Source: Fen-1298 sp963833465 (GTDB lineage Bacteria > Bacteroidota > Ignavibacteria > UBA10030). Taken from it: 64,000 nucleotides of DNA. Below, one piece after another: positions 53,984 through 63,890 of the stretch. The notes below the pieces were generated by a model, which saw nothing but the letters and a program-made list of their open reading frames with translations, ran no database searches and was not told the origin of the DNA. Positions within the stretch are counted from its first letter, which is position 1; the number at the start of each line of letters is the position of its first letter. The position numbers were made by a program, and so were the translations under genes. Location of the stretch: NCBI GenBank assembly GCA_963833465.1, contig CAWHXW010000004.1, forward strand, positions 930,001 to 994,000, read 5' to 3'.

Positions 53984-55021
53984 TTAATTTACTTGTCTTA
54001 ACATTTCATTTAATTTTTTTTCTCCCGATATAATTTCCAAGTGAATCTCGGCAACTATTACCGGTTCTGTTTTCATAAATCCAGTAAACCGTTCGCATAG
54101 GCGCACGGCATCTTTTTCTGTCGTAATAATGAGTTCAGCGTTCATTTGTTTTCTCAAATCAATAATGTTTTTGATATCATTATCTTTGTACCAATGATGA
54201 TCTGAGAAAACAATATGTTTTACAACGTTTACATCTGCTTTCATCAGTAAATCTTCAAACGATTTCGGATTGCCAATTCCGGAAAACGCAATTACATTTT
54301 TTTCTACAATATTTTCAATCTTTACAATTTCATTGGATAAATAATGTTTGAACTGTTTTAATTTCGTTGCCAATCCAACAATTGGTATTTTAGCTGGGAA
54401 CGAATTTCGTTCCACGCCCAGCATGCAAACGTGTTCATACTCTTCTATATTCGGACATCGAGTTATTGCAATTAAATCAGCGCGCTTCAATGATCCCATC
54501 GGCTCACGTCTGTTTCCGGCGGGAAGCAATAAATCTTCATTTAGAATTTCTTCCGCCGTAATAATGGCGATGTCAAGATCGCGTTGCAAATATCTGTGTT
54601 GAAATCCATCATCCAGCAGAACTAGTTTCGCACCAAGCTCAATGGCTTTCTGTGCTCCTCGCACACGATGTTCATCTGCAACAACTATCAACTCTGGATA
54701 TTTCCGCGCAAGCTGACTCAATTCATCTCCACCTTTTTCTATTGAAACAATATTTCCACTTCCGTTACTAACAATAATAGTTCCTTTAGATTTTCGGCCA
54801 TATCCACGACTGACAACTGACAACTTACCGCCGATAGATAATTTCTCAATCAGCAATTCTACAAACGGTGTTTTGCCGACTCCACCGGCAGAAATATTAC
54901 CTACAGAAATCACTGGTAAGTCAACTTTTTTCGATTTTATAATTTCAATGTCAAAGAACCAATTGCGAACGGCAACTCCGAACCAATAAAACAATGAAAA
55001 CGGCAGTAAAAGTTTTCGCAT
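53984..55021 (-). CDS. lpxK: Tetraacyldisaccharide 4'-kinase
   Basis: A 345-residue inner-membrane-associated kinase that phosphorylates the 4' position of the lipid A disaccharide. N-terminal amphipathic/hydrophobic helix, then VISVGNISAGGVGKTPFVE with Walker A Lys50; SRGYGRK, GDELSQLARKYP, VLLDDGFQH and LPAGNRREP are all family motifs, as are FSGIGNP and FSDHHWY. It comes 5 bases after lpxB, whose product is its substrate, so the two are translated from one transcript. Confidence 0.96.
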   Translation of the reverse strand: MRKLLLPFSLFYWFGVAVRNWFFDIEIIKSKKVDLPVISVGNISAGGVGKTPFVELLIEKLSIGGKLSVVSRGYGRKSKGTIIVSNGSGNIVSIEKGGDELSQLARKYPELIVVADEHRVRGAQKAIELGAKLVLLDDGFQHRYLQRDLDIAIITAEEILNEDLLLPAGNRREPMGSLKRADLIAITRCPNIEEYEHVCMLGVERNSFPAKIPIVGLATKLKQFKHYLSNEIVKIENIVEKNVIAFSGIGNPKSFEDLLMKADVNVVKHIVFSDHHWYKDNDIKNIIDLRKQMNAELIITTEKDAVRLCERFTGFMKTEPVIVAEIHLEIISGEKKLNEMLRQVN

Positions 55022-55026
55022 TGTTT

Positions 55027-56148
55027 TTAAATTATCCGTAATACACGTTCTGCAACCCGCCGCGATGCACCAATTGTACCAAGCTTCTGTTTCACATCGG
55101 AAAGATTTGCTTTCATATCTGCAAGTTGTTTTGTATCGTTTAATAATTTTATTGCCGACCTTGCCATTATCTTCGCATTTGCATTGTATTGAATAAATTC
55201 CGGTGCGATCATTTTTCCAGCAACAATATTAACAAGTCCGATATTCTTAACATGAACAAGTGTACGGCCAATTAAATACGTCAGTAAGGAAGTTTTATAT
55301 ACCACAAACATCGGCGTTCCAAAACAAGCCGTTTCCAATGTCGCTGTTCCTGATGTAACAAATGCAAAATCTGCATTTGCCATTACTTCGTATGTCAAAC
55401 CTTTTATTATATGGACGTCTTGTAAATTGTAAAGCGTTTTAAAATATTCTTCCTGTAGAGTCGGCGCAATACCGACGACAATTTCAATATCCTTCTGTCT
55501 AGAAATAATTCTAGCAGCAGATAGCATCTCAGAAAAAATATGATCAACCTCTTGCTTTCGGCTGCCAGGAAATAATGCCACAATTTTTTTTTGTTCATTT
55601 AAAGAGAACCGTTTACAGAAATTCTGCCTGTTAAGTTTTGATTCAAGCACTTCCAACAAAGGGTGACCAATGAACTCTGCATCAATTCCTTCCTTGCGAT
55701 AGAAATCTGTCTCAAATGGAAGAATCACCAGCATTTTATCTACAAATGAACAAATCTTTTTTACACGCGATTTATGCCAAGCCCATACTTGCGGGCTGAT
55801 ATAATAGACGATTTTAACGTTATAACGTTTCGCAATACGCGCAAAACGTAGATTAAATCCCGGATAATCTATTAATACCAACACATCAGGTCTTTTTAAT
55901 TTTACTATTTGTTCAAGAGTATGTTCCATCGTTTTGATGAAAGGAAGATGTTTTACTACTTCTATAAATCCCATGAATCCTAATTCGTTTATATGATAGA
56001 TAAGATCCATGCCTTCTTGTTTCATTTTGTCTCCACCGACGCCATAAATATCTATAGATGGAGAGAGACGTTTCAATTCCCGCACTACTCCTGAGCCGTG
56101 TAAATCGCCTGATGCCTCGCCAGCAATGATCATCACACGCTGAGCCAC
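55027..56148 (-). CDS. lpxB: Lipid-A-disaccharide synthase
   Basis: A 373-residue peripheral membrane GT19 enzyme that joins lipid X and UDP-diacylglucosamine. Family motifs: MIIAGEASGDLHGSGV at the start, YGVGGDKMKQEGMD, ELGFMGFIEVVKHLP, LIDYPGFNLRFA, YYISPQVWAWHKSRVKKI, FIGHPLLE, LFPGSRKQEV and TSGTATLETA. The start codon is GTG 56148 with GAGGT just upstream, 3 bases after the stop of the methyltransferase gene. Same operon as lpxK. Confidence 0.96.
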   Translation of the reverse strand: MAQRVMIIAGEASGDLHGSGVVRELKRLSPSIDIYGVGGDKMKQEGMDLIYHINELGFMGFIEVVKHLPFIKTMEHTLEQIVKLKRPDVLVLIDYPGFNLRFARIAKRYNVKIVYYISPQVWAWHKSRVKKICSFVDKMLVILPFETDFYRKEGIDAEFIGHPLLEVLESKLNRQNFCKRFSLNEQKKIVALFPGSRKQEVDHIFSEMLSAARIISRQKDIEIVVGIAPTLQEEYFKTLYNLQDVHIIKGLTYEVMANADFAFVTSGTATLETACFGTPMFVVYKTSLLTYLIGRTLVHVKNIGLVNIVAGKMIAPEFIQYNANAKIMARSAIKLLNDTKQLADMKANLSDVKQKLGTIGASRRVAERVLRII

Positions 56149-56151
56149 GCG

Positions 56152-56733
56152 TTACCTCATATACCAAAGAACAATAAGAATTAACAACACTAAAATTAGA
56201 GCTTGAAACGTTCGGCGCTCGGAGTATGTTGCTTCTTTCCAATTCGCCAATTGTTTTGATTGAATTAGATTAGCATAAGCTGATAAGCGTGGAATAAACC
56301 GCGGCACGTTACGCTTGAAATCTAAATATTTCGATCCAAATTCCTTTTCAAGAAAATCTTCTTCGAGTACTACAATTTGATAATATTGGAAAACAAACCA
56401 TACCGCCGCAATTATCACGAGCCACGGAAAAAGTGCATTTGACATAATGCCGATACCGATATACGTAATTAAATTGCCAACATAAAGCGGATTACGAACA
56501 CGGGCGAACGGCCCTGACATAATAATTTCTGGTGCGCCAACGCTGCCTGTTACACGTGTCAGACTTCCGGCGTATGCAACACCCCAAAAACGAATAAACT
56601 CACCGGCTGTTACCATGATAAATCCGATTGCCATTGTCACCGCTGTCGGCTGAGCAAAGATAACCATCACCAATAGAAATGGAATAGGCGTATAGCTTCT
56701 AAGAGTAAATATTTTTTCACGAAAAGATTTCAA
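56152..56733 (-). CDS. Isoprenylcysteine methyltransferase-like membrane protein
   Basis: A 193-residue integral membrane protein of the ICMT/PEMT (NNMT-like) group. Four or five hydrophobic segments; the C-terminal half carries GPFARVRNPLYVGNLITYIG and EEDFLEKEFGSKYLDFKRNVPRFIP, the S-adenosylmethionine-binding pattern of the family (RNPxY ... E ... Y). The methyl acceptor in bacteria is usually unknown; prenylated proteins are not expected, so a lipid is more likely. Start TTG 56733, with AGGGA 6 bases before. Its place in the lpx operon (3 bases from both neighbours) hints at envelope lipid modification. Confidence 0.82.
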   Translation of the reverse strand: MKSFREKIFTLRSYTPIPFLLVMVIFAQPTAVTMAIGFIMVTAGEFIRFWGVAYAGSLTRVTGSVGAPEIIMSGPFARVRNPLYVGNLITYIGIGIMSNALFPWLVIIAAVWFVFQYYQIVVLEEDFLEKEFGSKYLDFKRNVPRFIPRLSAYANLIQSKQLANWKEATYSERRTFQALILVLLILIVLWYMR

Positions 56734-56736
56734 GTA

Positions 56737-57453
56737 TCATCCCTGAATAAAAACTTCCCGCCTTGCCATCGCAGCTTCTTGCCGATGACGAATACGTTTG
56801 CGATGAATTATTTCTTCCATCTTTGCCTCAACATCGCCAAAATGATTGAATTCAAAATATGTGATGTTTTGTTCTTGACAATATTTAATTAACTGCCGTT
56901 TGGCAAAGACAAAGTCTGCATATTTCACCGGACATCGATCAGAATATCCATCACCTACATAAACAATCATGTCCTCATCGGCAGATGTGTTAAGTATATG
57001 ATTGCGCTTGCAGTTTCCGCATAAGTTACATTCTGCATCCATGAATGGAAAAGTGACTGCAAGTTTATCAGTGCCGTTCACATTTACAAATTCAGCATGA
57101 TTGGCAAAAAACGGCACTTCATTTAATCCGGCATTTGCAAGAATGCGTTCGCCATATGCATCTAATCCATCACTTAGAATTGAAAGCTGGATGTCTTGTT
57201 CAAGACAGAAGCGGACAAATTCTGGAAAGTGCAAATCAATAACAAACTGATCTATAAAATTATAAAAATCTTTTTTGCTGATCGAAGGAATTATTCCGCA
57301 CAATTCCGTTAACCATTCTTGCATCGTCATTTCACCATTGAGTAAGCGCCGAATGTTTTGATCCGCTTTCCCACCTGCAAACGTTCGGAAAAACTTTTCG
57401 CCAACATCATGCGAACTTACTGTGCCGTCAAAATCACAAAAAACTCGAATCAT
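56737..57453 (-). CDS. HAD-superfamily phosphatase, MtnX-like
   Basis: A 238-residue haloacid dehalogenase-type phosphatase. Motif I is CDFDGTVS (nucleophile Asp8, acid Asp10), motif II lies in ILSDGLD, and motif III/IV is VYVGDGYSDRCPV. A cysteine cluster, CNLCGNCKRN, near residue 145 matches the MtnX/PHOSPHO-like subgroup, where MtnX removes phosphate from a methionine-salvage intermediate. No other salvage gene is present and the context is lipid A synthesis, so another phosphorylated substrate is possible. First gene of the lpx operon. Confidence 0.8.
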   Translation of the reverse strand: MIRVFCDFDGTVSSHDVGEKFFRTFAGGKADQNIRRLLNGEMTMQEWLTELCGIIPSISKKDFYNFIDQFVIDLHFPEFVRFCLEQDIQLSILSDGLDAYGERILANAGLNEVPFFANHAEFVNVNGTDKLAVTFPFMDAECNLCGNCKRNHILNTSADEDMIVYVGDGYSDRCPVKYADFVFAKRQLIKYCQEQNITYFEFNHFGDVEAKMEEIIHRKRIRHRQEAAMARREVFIQG

Positions 57454-57617
57454 ATATTACTAATCGATAAAGAGTGACCTTTTAAGAATTCAATTTCTAA
57501 ATATAAAAATCAAACAAATGTCCAATTCAAATGCTCATTGAATTAAAATAAAATGTGTGCTAAATTTTATTATTGAAATTTATTTGACACTCATAATTTG
57601 TAATTTAAAATATTCCA

Positions 57618-60600
57618 TTAATTCTTTTCCACTTCGCTAAAGTGTACCGAAACGAGTTTAGATACACCCTCTTCTTCCATAGTTACGCCATACATTGCGT
57701 TCGTGGCTTCCATAGTTCGTTTATTATGTGTTACAACTACAAACTGCGTATTATCTGAAAATTTATGCAGGATGCGCACGAACCGGTCTATGTTAGAGTC
57801 ATCCAACGGCGCATCAACTTCATCGAGAATGCAAAACGGACTTGGTTTCACTAGGTAAATGGCAAATAATAATGCAATTGCAGTTAGAGTTTTCTCGCCG
57901 CCGGAAAGCAAGTCAATCGATGTTGGGCGTTTACCTCGCGGCTTTGCGATTATTTCGATGCGTGCTTCGAGCGGGTCCATATCTTCCGAATCGAGATGGA
58001 GATCGCATTCGTCTCCTTCGTCGAACAAACTTTTGAATGTCGTGACGAAATTTTCACGTATTAATTCAAAAGTCTGCAGAAATTGTTTCTGCGCTGTGGT
58101 ATTAATTTCATCGATCGTCTCAATTACGGTCTTTTCGGATCGTTCCAGATCATCGCGCTGGACTGATATAAAATCGAGTCGTTCTTTCTCGCTTTTATAT
58201 TCGTCGAATGCTGCAAAGTTGACTGCACCAAGTATATTGATATTTTCTTTCAGCTTGTGAATTTCATTACGCGTTGCTGCAAAATCAAACTGGTTCGCAT
58301 CCGGAAATTCCTGCGGCTGAATATCAATATCGAAATCTTCCTTAGCACGCAGTTTTAGATTTTCTGATTTCATAGTAAGTTCTTGAATTTTGATTTCCAG
58401 ATCATGTGCTGATTTTAGAGATCCTTCCTGTTTTAGCCGTTCATCTTTCAATTTCAGCTCAATTTCATGAATCTGACCGCGTTTGATAGAAAACTCCTGA
58501 TCGACGGCTTTTTTCTGTTCTAAAACATCTGAATATTCTTGACTCGCCTCATGAAGTGTAACGGCTATCGCTTCTATATCAGCAGCGATGGTTCCGATAT
58601 CTTCCTTCGCTTTAAATATTTCTTCGCTTCGCTGGTCAAACGTTGCCAAAATGGACTGCAATGTTGCAGCAGTATATTCTTTTTCTTGAAGGATACTGCG
58701 TTCTTCACTTATAAGTGCAAGCACTGACAGGTTGGCTTCATTTGCGACACTTGAGTATTCATTCCAAAGCGCATCCATTTTTTCTACCTCACTCATAGCC
58801 GCACCGACCCGCTGTTCCGCTTCCGCCTGCCGATGTTCTAACGTATAAATAGATGGAGTGAGTGTTTGGATTTCTTTATTTAACAATTCAATTTCTTGCT
58901 TAAGTTTTTCCGCTTCTATATTATTACGTTCGATATTATCCTGTGCATGTTTTTTTTCAAATTCGATTTGTGCAATACGTATTTCTAAAGAAGTTTTTTG
59001 CTGTTCGATGGCACGAGCCTCTTCCGCAAGTTTCTTCATATTGACATTTTCTAAATCTTCTATTTTTTTCTGAAGATCAAGCAAAATGTGTTCATGCTTG
59101 TTGCGTAGCTTACGGACATCGGCAGTAAATTCCTCCAACTGCGACTTCTTACTTATATGTCCCCCTTCATCCTGCCGTACACTGCCACCTCGAACGACAC
59201 CTTTGCCCGTAACTATTTCACCTTCCAAAGTTATACATCGAACATTAGGATAATCATTCACAATATTGAGCGCAGCAAGAACGTCATTCACTAAAAGCGT
59301 CTCATCAAAAAGAAAATTGTATAATCCCTCATAGTGATTATCAAACCGAACAAGACTGTTAGCCCAGCCAACGACACCAACATTTTGAATTGGAACACGA
59401 TGATTGGAAAGATTCGGTAATCGATCAAGGCAAATGAATGTTGCCTTTCCTTTGTTGTTTTTCTTTAAGAAATCGATTGCGGCGTATGCTTCCTGCACAT
59501 TATCAACGACAACGAATCCCGCTGTTTCACCAAGTGCGGCTTCGATTGCAATGCGATACTGCGGCTCTGTTTGAACGGCTTCGCCAACCGTTGTTTGAAT
59601 TTTAGCACTCCACTCGTTGCTCGTAAAAAGATATTTCGCACCTTCGGAGTAACCATCGAAACTTTCGACTAATCCTTTAAGAAAATCTATTCGTGCTTGC
59701 TTGCGCTCAATATCGCCCATCACCTCATGATCCTGCCGGCGCAGTTTTTCAATTTCATCCTGCAGCTTCTGTTTGTAATCTTCCATTTTATTTGTCCGCA
59801 CTTCTGCTTCCGCGAATGCGAGACGAAGCTGCTTGTTCTTCGCTGTAAGCTCGGCGATTAAACCTGAATTTATTTCAATGTCGTTACGATATTCGATATT
59901 CTCTTCCGCTGTGTAGCTGACACGGCCGCGGATGTTTTCAATGCGCGCTTTTACCTGATTCTCCCTATTATGCAGTTCTGCAAGTTCATGCATCAGTGCA
60001 ACAACCTGTTCTTGATTAGTTTTAAGTTCTGCACGTTTAATATTCAACTGGTTTTCAAATTCATCGAGCTGAGTTTTCTTAAGATGATACAATTCTTCTG
60101 CTGCGGAAATTTTTATCTGCAGTTGTCTTAATGAATTGGACAATTCAACTTGTTTCTGCTCTAATTCTATCTTCTGCTGGTTAAGTTCCACTTTTTCACG
60201 ATTGAAGCGTTCTACGTTTTCCTGAAGTGACCGCCTGCGTTCTACTGAAGTAGCACGGTGTTGTTCTAATTCATGGATTACTTTTTGCCGCGTTATGAGA
60301 TCTTCCTGGGTTGTAGTCAGTTGACGCTCTAATTCTTCTGATTCCAGCCGTAGCACATCCAGAAGTGTTTCTTCCTGTTTCACCTCTATTTCCAATTTAT
60401 TCTTCTCATCTATTGCAACGGAAAGTTGCTGTGTTAGCGGCTCAATTTTCAAAACTACATTCGAAAAATCACGAATTAGTAAATCAATTTCTAATGTTTG
60501 CAATTGTTTCACCAGTTCGTTGTATTTTTCCGCTTTCTGCGATTGACGTTCCAGCGAATTCACTGCTTTCTCCACGCCTCGAATGATATCATTAACGCGA

Positions 60601-61166
60601 GTCAGATCTTGACGGACAACTTCAAGGCGGCGGAATGCTTCTTTACGCCGATATTTATACTTCGTTACACCAGCAGACTCTTCGAACAAGCGGCGCCTCT
60701 CGTCTGAGTTATCGCTCAGGATACTTTCCACCATTTTCAATTCGATGACAGAGTACGCATCCGAACCCATGCCGGTATCCATAAATAAATCGCGGATGTC
60801 TTTCAATCGGCAAAGTGTTTTATTCAAATAATATTCGCTCTCACCGGAGCGAAACACACGGCGCGTGATTGTGACTTCGCTGTAATCGGAAGGAAGAATT
60901 CCTTTTGTGTTTTCAATAGTTATGGAAACTTCAGCAATGTTTAACGGTTTACGAGATTTTGTGCCGTTGAAAATTACATCTTCCATTTTATCGGACCGAA
61001 GGGTCGTAGGCTTTTGTTCGCCCAGAACCCAGCGAATTGCATCAACAACATTGGTTTTCCCGCAGCCATTTGGTCCAACGATTGCAGTAAGCCCTTGATC
61101 AAAAGACATGTTCACTTTCTGGGCAAATGACTTGAACCCAAATATTTCTAATTTTGATAAATACAT
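57618..61166 (-). CDS. smc: Chromosome partition protein SMC
   Basis: An 1182-residue ATPase that folds into an antiparallel coiled coil and, with ScpA/ScpB, compacts and separates chromosomes. It starts at ATG 61166 (YLSKLEIFGFKSFAQKV); the frame continues 34 codons upstream as a shadow of the neighbouring gene. Walker A GPNGCGKTN (Lys38), long coiled coils (about 170-500 and 660-1000), a hinge with QYRIAIEAALGETAGFVVVDN near 515-640, signature LLSGGEKTLTAIALLFAIY, and Walker B FCILDEVDAPLDD. Its ATG overlaps the TAA of the upstream gene by one base (TAATG), so translation is coupled to a membrane GH2-like protein. Confidence 0.96.
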   Translation of the reverse strand: MYLSKLEIFGFKSFAQKVNMSFDQGLTAIVGPNGCGKTNVVDAIRWVLGEQKPTTLRSDKMEDVIFNGTKSRKPLNIAEVSITIENTKGILPSDYSEVTITRRVFRSGESEYYLNKTLCRLKDIRDLFMDTGMGSDAYSVIELKMVESILSDNSDERRRLFEESAGVTKYKYRRKEAFRRLEVVRQDLTRVNDIIRGVEKAVNSLERQSQKAEKYNELVKQLQTLEIDLLIRDFSNVVLKIEPLTQQLSVAIDEKNKLEIEVKQEETLLDVLRLESEELERQLTTTQEDLITRQKVIHELEQHRATSVERRRSLQENVERFNREKVELNQQKIELEQKQVELSNSLRQLQIKISAAEELYHLKKTQLDEFENQLNIKRAELKTNQEQVVALMHELAELHNRENQVKARIENIRGRVSYTAEENIEYRNDIEINSGLIAELTAKNKQLRLAFAEAEVRTNKMEDYKQKLQDEIEKLRRQDHEVMGDIERKQARIDFLKGLVESFDGYSEGAKYLFTSNEWSAKIQTTVGEAVQTEPQYRIAIEAALGETAGFVVVDNVQEAYAAIDFLKKNNKGKATFICLDRLPNLSNHRVPIQNVGVVGWANSLVRFDNHYEGLYNFLFDETLLVNDVLAALNIVNDYPNVRCITLEGEIVTGKGVVRGGSVRQDEGGHISKKSQLEEFTADVRKLRNKHEHILLDLQKKIEDLENVNMKKLAEEARAIEQQKTSLEIRIAQIEFEKKHAQDNIERNNIEAEKLKQEIELLNKEIQTLTPSIYTLEHRQAEAEQRVGAAMSEVEKMDALWNEYSSVANEANLSVLALISEERSILQEKEYTAATLQSILATFDQRSEEIFKAKEDIGTIAADIEAIAVTLHEASQEYSDVLEQKKAVDQEFSIKRGQIHEIELKLKDERLKQEGSLKSAHDLEIKIQELTMKSENLKLRAKEDFDIDIQPQEFPDANQFDFAATRNEIHKLKENINILGAVNFAAFDEYKSEKERLDFISVQRDDLERSEKTVIETIDEINTTAQKQFLQTFELIRENFVTTFKSLFDEGDECDLHLDSEDMDPLEARIEIIAKPRGKRPTSIDLLSGGEKTLTAIALLFAIYLVKPSPFCILDEVDAPLDDSNIDRFVRILHKFSDNTQFVVVTHNKRTMEATNAMYGVTMEEEGVSKLVSVHFSEVEKN

Positions 61167-63796
61167 TAACCTATGTTTTGCGCAAGATGAAAGATGAATT
61201 TGAGATACGAACTTAGGGCAAAAGCTGAATCGTAGTAGAGGAACAATCCGCCTAAAAGAATAACACATACAAGAATTCCGCCGATGTACGTTTTCATTGG
61301 ACTAAGATCGTACATCACAGAAAATCCCTTTAGCACACGCAAAAATGTCCATAAGAGAAAAAGGAAAATAAGAACGAGTGCTGGTAATACATACGAGGGA
61401 TTTTCCATAATCTTAAATAAACTCATTGCAAGCGGACTTAAGAAAATAACAGGCGCTGCACCCCAAACAGAAACCGAATATAAATGAATCCATGAGACTT
61501 GAACTTTTATTAGTAAAGCAAAAAATTTCATTATCAAAGCAAGAATTGCACCAAGAAGAAAGAATAGACATGATAATGCAATAATACCTGCAAATGGATG
61601 CCATGTTGCACGAATGAATAGTTCTTTCACATAATCTATAGTGCAGAGATAAGTGATTATATAATCTGCAAATCTATCTGCACGATAATGGTACATGATA
61701 CTGGATAACAGGCAAGCAAGCGTAATTGAAATAGATCCAGAAAGAATAAAAGTGTGTCCAATAGAAACTGTATGTAAATCGCGCAAATCTACAAAGAAAT
61801 TATAAGACCGGATCAGCGAGCGCTGTAAACTTTCAGCAAACCTGCGGTTAGTGTACTCATATCCGATAAGGATTATTACTAAAAACCCAATGAGTACATG
61901 TATCCAAGGGAAACTTGGGTGATAATTACCTGTTGCAATAGCTGTCGTGCGTTCCTCATTGTATAGCATGCGAATAACTTCATATGCTAATCGCTTCTCC
62001 CGCGTTTGACTGAGCAAACCGGCAGGATAAAGATATCGATCTCCAAACCTAAAGTTAAGCAAAGGTCGATCCCCTCGCCAATCAGTAAGAGCCGACACAA
62101 AACTACCTGCTGTGTTTGCTTCCTTTAGCGCAGCATAGTACTGGATAAAGAAACGTGCTTGTGCTTCCTGCGACATCGGATCACTATATCCGTTCCGGTT
62201 ATTTTGCTCAACTTCTTTTCCGTAACTAAGCACGACCAATGGCTGGCTCGGATGATTTTTTTTCCATTCCGATAACAGCTGTCGGAAAGTTTTCAAATCA
62301 CATTGAGGTAAATTTATTCCGACAAAATCGGCCCCAGATGTGCAAACATCATTCTTCAACATGCATGAGCCGTAATACACTGGTCGATCATCAAGCTGGT
62401 GAATCACTCCAGAAATTCTTTTCACAAAACCAAGAGCCCGTTCATCTGCAGAATCAAACTGATTTCCTATACCCCATGCAAGCACACACGGATATCCGGC
62501 GTCTCGCTCTATCATTTCTCGTGCTTGAATTTCCGCTATTGATTGGAAAGCTTCATCGTCTAATATTTCTACCGGAACATTCCATACAGGTAATTCTTCA
62601 AGGGCAACTAATCCATAGCGGCTGCAAAGGTTAAGCATATACGGGTGCGGCGGATGAAAAGCAAACCGAACTGCATTCGCCCCAAGCGACTTGATGAGAA
62701 CGACATCCTTCTCCATCTGTTCATAAGAAAGAGACTCACCAAATCTCGGCGAGTCCTCTTGCCACACGATACCTTTCAGATTTATTTTCTTGCCATTTAA
62801 TACTATCGCGTTTTCTTCAACATGAACAGATGTAAATCCCGTATTTATATTATATTGATCAATTGTAGTTTTTTGTTTTCCATCAGCAAAGATAATGCTT
62901 GTTTTGAGAATATATAGTTCTGGATTTTCTGGACTCCAAAGTTTAGGTCCATTCACTGTAAGCGTAAGCTGGACATTTGTATTTTTATTTGATTCAAGTA
63001 GTAGAGATTCAGACATTCCTTGTGCAACAAGAAGATCAGAAAACCGTTCATGCAATTCGCAGTTGAGAAAGTAGGAAAATTGTTTTGATCTCGATGAAAG
63101 TGAATCTCGATTTAGTGCATCGAATTGTATATTGCTCAAAATGCATTCAAGCCGAACATTCGCTTGTTTCAAGTCATCATTCAAAATTGAATGAATGTGA
63201 ACCCGATCCACCCAAAGCCGCGGTGTGGCTAATAAATATACGTCGCGCAAAATACCGCCGTAATTTTTCCATCCCCATATTTGTTTCCACACAGGAAGCG
63301 TGTTACGAGCACTTAAACGATTGCTCGATATTACTTTAACCGTATTTTCCTGTCCAATCTGTAATGCATCGTCCGGAATTTCAAACTCAAAACTTGTATA
63401 ACCGCCGACATGTTTCCCGATGAATACATCATTGATATAAATTTCGCATTCGTAATTGATTCCTAGCGCTACAAACTTGAATATAGATTTTTTTAGAAGC
63501 TCTTCGCTAACACTGAAAGTGCGGCGTAACGTTACCTGCCCTTCATAACCTATCGAACTTGGTATCTTGATGTCGTGCCATACATCGCCGTTAATGGAAT
63601 ATTGCCATATCCCAGCCAGATCAATTTTATTTCGCGTGGGTGAATCAATGTGCATTCCAGCATCTAATCCTTCGAGCGTCGGTTGGCCGTTTGTAAAAAT
63701 CAACGGCTGAGACAATATAATTGCGCTAAAACTCGAAACAATGGAAAGAGCGAGGAACGCAAAAAAAATACGGTAAATATGAGGTTTTTTTGCCAA
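61166..63796 (-). CDS. Membrane-anchored GH2-like pseudoenzyme (both catalytic Glu lost)
   Basis: An 876-residue protein. Signal/anchor about 8-29; GH2 jelly-roll sugar-binding domain about 60-200 (WHDIKIPSSIGYEGQVTLRRTF, YECEIYINDVFIGKHVGGY, GGILRDVYLLATP); Ig-like domain to about 335; TIM barrel about 340-620 (LNGKKINLKGIVWQED, GANAVRFAFHPPHPYML). The acid/base motif reads AWGIGNQ, with Gln446 in place of Glu, and the nucleophile motif reads VVLSYGK, with Ser524 in place of Glu; their 78-residue spacing equals that in the active GH2 at 7658-10099. So the fold is kept but hydrolysis should be lost. The last ~250 residues hold six or so transmembrane helices. Probably a periplasmic glycan-binding or sensor protein on the inner membrane; function unknown. 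Confidence 0.85.
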   Translation of the reverse strand: MAKKPHIYRIFFAFLALSIVSSFSAIILSQPLIFTNGQPTLEGLDAGMHIDSPTRNKIDLAGIWQYSINGDVWHDIKIPSSIGYEGQVTLRRTFSVSEELLKKSIFKFVALGINYECEIYINDVFIGKHVGGYTSFEFEIPDDALQIGQENTVKVISSNRLSARNTLPVWKQIWGWKNYGGILRDVYLLATPRLWVDRVHIHSILNDDLKQANVRLECILSNIQFDALNRDSLSSRSKQFSYFLNCELHERFSDLLVAQGMSESLLLESNKNTNVQLTLTVNGPKLWSPENPELYILKTSIIFADGKQKTTIDQYNINTGFTSVHVEENAIVLNGKKINLKGIVWQEDSPRFGESLSYEQMEKDVVLIKSLGANAVRFAFHPPHPYMLNLCSRYGLVALEELPVWNVPVEILDDEAFQSIAEIQAREMIERDAGYPCVLAWGIGNQFDSADERALGFVKRISGVIHQLDDRPVYYGSCMLKNDVCTSGADFVGINLPQCDLKTFRQLLSEWKKNHPSQPLVVLSYGKEVEQNNRNGYSDPMSQEAQARFFIQYYAALKEANTAGSFVSALTDWRGDRPLLNFRFGDRYLYPAGLLSQTREKRLAYEVIRMLYNEERTTAIATGNYHPSFPWIHVLIGFLVIILIGYEYTNRRFAESLQRSLIRSYNFFVDLRDLHTVSIGHTFILSGSISITLACLLSSIMYHYRADRFADYIITYLCTIDYVKELFIRATWHPFAGIIALSCLFFLLGAILALIMKFFALLIKVQVSWIHLYSVSVWGAAPVIFLSPLAMSLFKIMENPSYVLPALVLIFLFLLWTFLRVLKGFSVMYDLSPMKTYIGGILVCVILLGGLFLYYDSAFALSSYLKFIFHLAQNIG

Positions 63797-63890
63797 TTTA
63801 ATAAACTTGATGTGCGAGGAAGTCGATTTTATCGAACCCCAACAAAGTTAGGTCGCCGCTTTCTATAACGGCATCACCCAAAATTATTTC

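Noticed and set aside
61167..61268. 34-residue N-terminal extension of SMC
   Set aside because: It overlaps the coding end of the GH2-like gene and lacks family similarity; SMC proteins begin at YLSKLEIFGFKSF.
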